NCBI GenBank assembly: GCA_051892875.1
Contig: JBJFGR010000121.1
Coordinates: forward strand, 1-7,571
DNA length: 7,571 nt
Direction of reading: 5' to 3'
Source of the DNA: JBJFGR01 sp051892875
GTDB lineage: Bacteria > Pseudomonadota > Gammaproteobacteria > Enterobacterales > Succinivibrionaceae
How positions within the stretch are numbered: position 1 is the first letter of the stretch; the number at the start of each line of letters is the position of its first letter. Shown here in pieces: positions 5,773-7,571 of this stretch. The notes below the pieces were generated by a model. It had not been told where the DNA came from. It worked only from the letters and a program-made list of their open reading frames with translations, and searched no databases. Both the position numbers and the translations under genes were made by a program.

Positions 5773-7557
5773 ATGGCAAACATCAGAACTAGACGAAAGA
5801 TAGCATCTATTCGTCACTCTATTTTTCATTTTGGTAGTGCTGTTCAGGACTCTATGATAAAAGATCCATATACAAAACAGCGTTTTATTAAAGATATAAT
5901 TGCTGGAATCACAGTTGGTATTATTGCTATCCCTTTAGCAATGGCTTTAGCTATAGCAAGTGGTGTACCACCACAGTATGGTTTATATACAGCTTTGGTT
6001 GCTGGTGTTGTGATTTCATTGACTGGTGGTAGTAGATTCAGCGTATCTGGGCCTACAGCTGCTTTTGTTGTAATTTTATATCCAGTAGCTCAAACTTATG
6101 GTGCTGCTGGTTTGTGTGTTGCTAGTTTAATAAGTGGAATATTTTTACTTATTATGTCAGCAGGAAGATTAGGTCGATTAATTCAATTTATACCTATTGA
6201 AGTAACCTTAGGTTTTACAATGGGGATTGGTATTGTTATTGCTGTACTTCAAGTTAAAGACTTTTTAGGTTTAACCGTTGCATTACCAGAAGGTTTTATA
6301 CAAAAGGTTATAAAAATAGTTTCTAGCTTAGATACAATAAGTTGGGGTGATGCTATTGTTGGTTTTGTTACACTGGCAACTTTAATATTTTGGTCAAAAT
6401 TAAAGATTAAATTCCCTGGTCATTTACCTGCTGTAGTTTTGGGAACATTGGTTTCTTTTGGATTGCAAAAATATGGTGGAGATTTATTTTCAAATATAGC
6501 AACAATCGGATCTAAATTCACATATGCAAATCCTGATGGAAGTATTGGTCATGGTATACCTCCTTTTTTACCAAGTTTTGTATTACCTTGGAATATGCCT
6601 GGTCCAATAGGAGCTGATGGTTTACCTCATCCTTTAGTATGGGATTTTGAAACTTTGCAGTCTATTATAGTTGCAGCTTTCTCAATGGCAGCTTTAGGTG
6701 CAATAGAATCTTTATTATGTGCTGTTGTTTTAGATGGTATGACTAATACAAGACATCATTCAAATGGTGAGTTATTTGGTCAAGGTTTGGGTAATTTAAT
6801 TGCTCCATTCCTTGGTGGTATAACCTCTACAGCAGCTATTGCAAGATCTGCAGCAAATGTTAAAGCTGGAGGAACATCACCTGTTGCAGCTGTAGTGCAT
6901 TCTGTTTTAGTTTTAATTGCAATTTTATTTTTGTCTCCTTTGTTATCTGATTTACCATTGGCTGCGATGAGTGCATTATTGTTTATTGTTGCTTACAATA
7001 TGAGTGAGTGGAGAAAAGTTGTAAATTTAGCAAAAACAGCTCCAAGGGCTGATGTATTAATAATGTTTTGTTGTATTTTCTGTACAGTGGTATTTGATAT
7101 GGTAGTGGCAATTATGTTTGGTATTATCATGGCTTCCATTGTGTTTATGAGAGATATGGCAAAGAGTACAAAGGTAAGAGATTTAACTGTTAATAAAGAT
7201 ATTTCAAACAAGTTAAATACAGAATATGAAGCTTATGGTATTGTAGGTCCTTTATTCTTCGCTTCTGCAGAACGTGTTTTCCGTAAGATTAGACATGAAA
7301 TAGAAGGTCAAAAAGGGGTTATATTAGATTTTACCTCCGTAAATAATTTGGATGCTGGTGGATATCATTGTTTTGAACAATTTTGCTCAGATATGAAAAA
7401 ACGTGATGTTAAAATTGTGATATCAGGGACAAATTATCAACCTTTAAAAGTTATGGTTAAGTCAAAATTTGATAAAAATCATCCCGAAGTTAAATTTACC
7501 AAGTTATTAGATGAAGCTATACAGAAATCAAATGAAAAAATTTCATCTATAAAATAA
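5773..7557 (+). CDS. dauA: DauA-like SulP/SLC26 C4-dicarboxylate transporter with STAS domain
   Basis: This 594-residue protein matches E. coli DauA (YchM) closely by eye. It has the RFIKDIIAGITVG start of the membrane domain (37-49), the SulP signature from PQYGLYTALVAG to GGSRFSVSGPTAA (67-97), the core segment ALGAIESLLCAVVLDGM (307-323), ARSAANVKAGGTSP (357-370), and a C-terminal STAS domain at about 485-590. E. coli DauA takes up succinate and other C4-dicarboxylates, especially at acidic pH, and sits in the inner membrane; its STAS domain binds acyl carrier protein. The STAS motif here is DAGG (527-530), without the phosphorylatable Ser of anti-sigma antagonists, as in E. coli. An extra stretch lies near 275-290. 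ATG 5773 is favoured because its N-terminus resembles the E. coli length, though its ribosome site is poor; ATG 5854, with AGGA four bases upstream, is an alternative. Substrate is inferred from homology. Confidence 0.9.
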   Translation: MANIRTRRKIASIRHSIFHFGSAVQDSMIKDPYTKQRFIKDIIAGITVGIIAIPLAMALAIASGVPPQYGLYTALVAGVVISLTGGSRFSVSGPTAAFVVILYPVAQTYGAAGLCVASLISGIFLLIMSAGRLGRLIQFIPIEVTLGFTMGIGIVIAVLQVKDFLGLTVALPEGFIQKVIKIVSSLDTISWGDAIVGFVTLATLIFWSKLKIKFPGHLPAVVLGTLVSFGLQKYGGDLFSNIATIGSKFTYANPDGSIGHGIPPFLPSFVLPWNMPGPIGADGLPHPLVWDFETLQSIIVAAFSMAALGAIESLLCAVVLDGMTNTRHHSNGELFGQGLGNLIAPFLGGITSTAAIARSAANVKAGGTSPVAAVVHSVLVLIAILFLSPLLSDLPLAAMSALLFIVAYNMSEWRKVVNLAKTAPRADVLIMFCCIFCTVVFDMVVAIMFGIIMASIVFMRDMAKSTKVRDLTVNKDISNKLNTEYEAYGIVGPLFFASAERVFRKIRHEIEGQKGVILDFTSVNNLDAGGYHCFEQFCSDMKKRDVKIVISGTNYQPLKVMVKSKFDKNHPEVKFTKLLDEAIQKSNEKISSIK

Positions 7558-7571
7558 ATGTTTTTATTTGA

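Noticed and set aside
6993..7211. 72-codon open frame on the minus strand
   Set aside because: It lies wholly inside the well-supported dauA gene, has no ribosome site, and its residues reflect the complement of membrane-helix codons.
7532..7546. Inverted repeat ATGAAA / TTTCAT at the end of dauA
   Set aside because: A three-base loop and all-weak stem inside the coding region, with no U-run directly after it; not a convincing terminator.
7558..7571. ATG directly after the dauA stop codon
   Set aside because: Only four codons remain before the window edge and no separate ribosome site is clear, so a following gene cannot be supported.

Overview
The window is AT-rich bacterial DNA. It looks like a gram-negative gammaproteobacterium, for three reasons visible in the sequence: a lipoprotein signal with an outer-membrane-type +2 residue, an SulP transporter that reads almost line for line like Escherichia coli DauA (YchM), and CRP-like operators in the intergenic region. 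A starch-degrading, succinate-producing gut family such as the Succinivibrionaceae would fit the gene content. That placement is an inference, not something the sequence proves.

Layout. Positions 1-3973 (minus strand) hold the first 1324 codons of a giant surface lipoprotein that runs off the left edge. In order from its N-terminus it has a lipobox, a Ca-loop-like module, a helical/linker region, seven PKD domains, a starch-binding-like module, a chitobiase C-terminal-like domain, and the first part of a GH13 alpha-amylase barrel. Positions 3974-4442 are a long, very AT-rich divergent intergenic region. It carries a near-consensus sigma-70 promoter for the amylase and two CRP-like sites. Positions 4443-5501 (plus) encode a five-helix membrane protein that resembles the DUF1189 family. 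Positions 5502-5772 hold a hairpin with a U-run, a strong Shine-Dalgarno sequence, and a 33-codon reading frame ending 9 bases before the next gene. Positions 5773-7557 (plus) encode a complete DauA-like SulP/STAS C4-dicarboxylate transporter.

How they may work together. The amylase would be displayed on the outer membrane, held out by the PKD stalk and docked on starch by its accessory modules. CRP-like sites would tie its expression to sugar status. The DauA-like protein would move C4-dicarboxylates (succinate, fumarate, aspartate) across the inner membrane, which suits a fermentative starch user. The DUF1189-like protein has no known function and no sequence link to either process. The most unexplained stretch is the 5' leader of dauA, where mutually exclusive GAGA/TCTC pairings, a strong ribosome site on a short reading frame, and a weak site on dauA suggest leader-mediated control.
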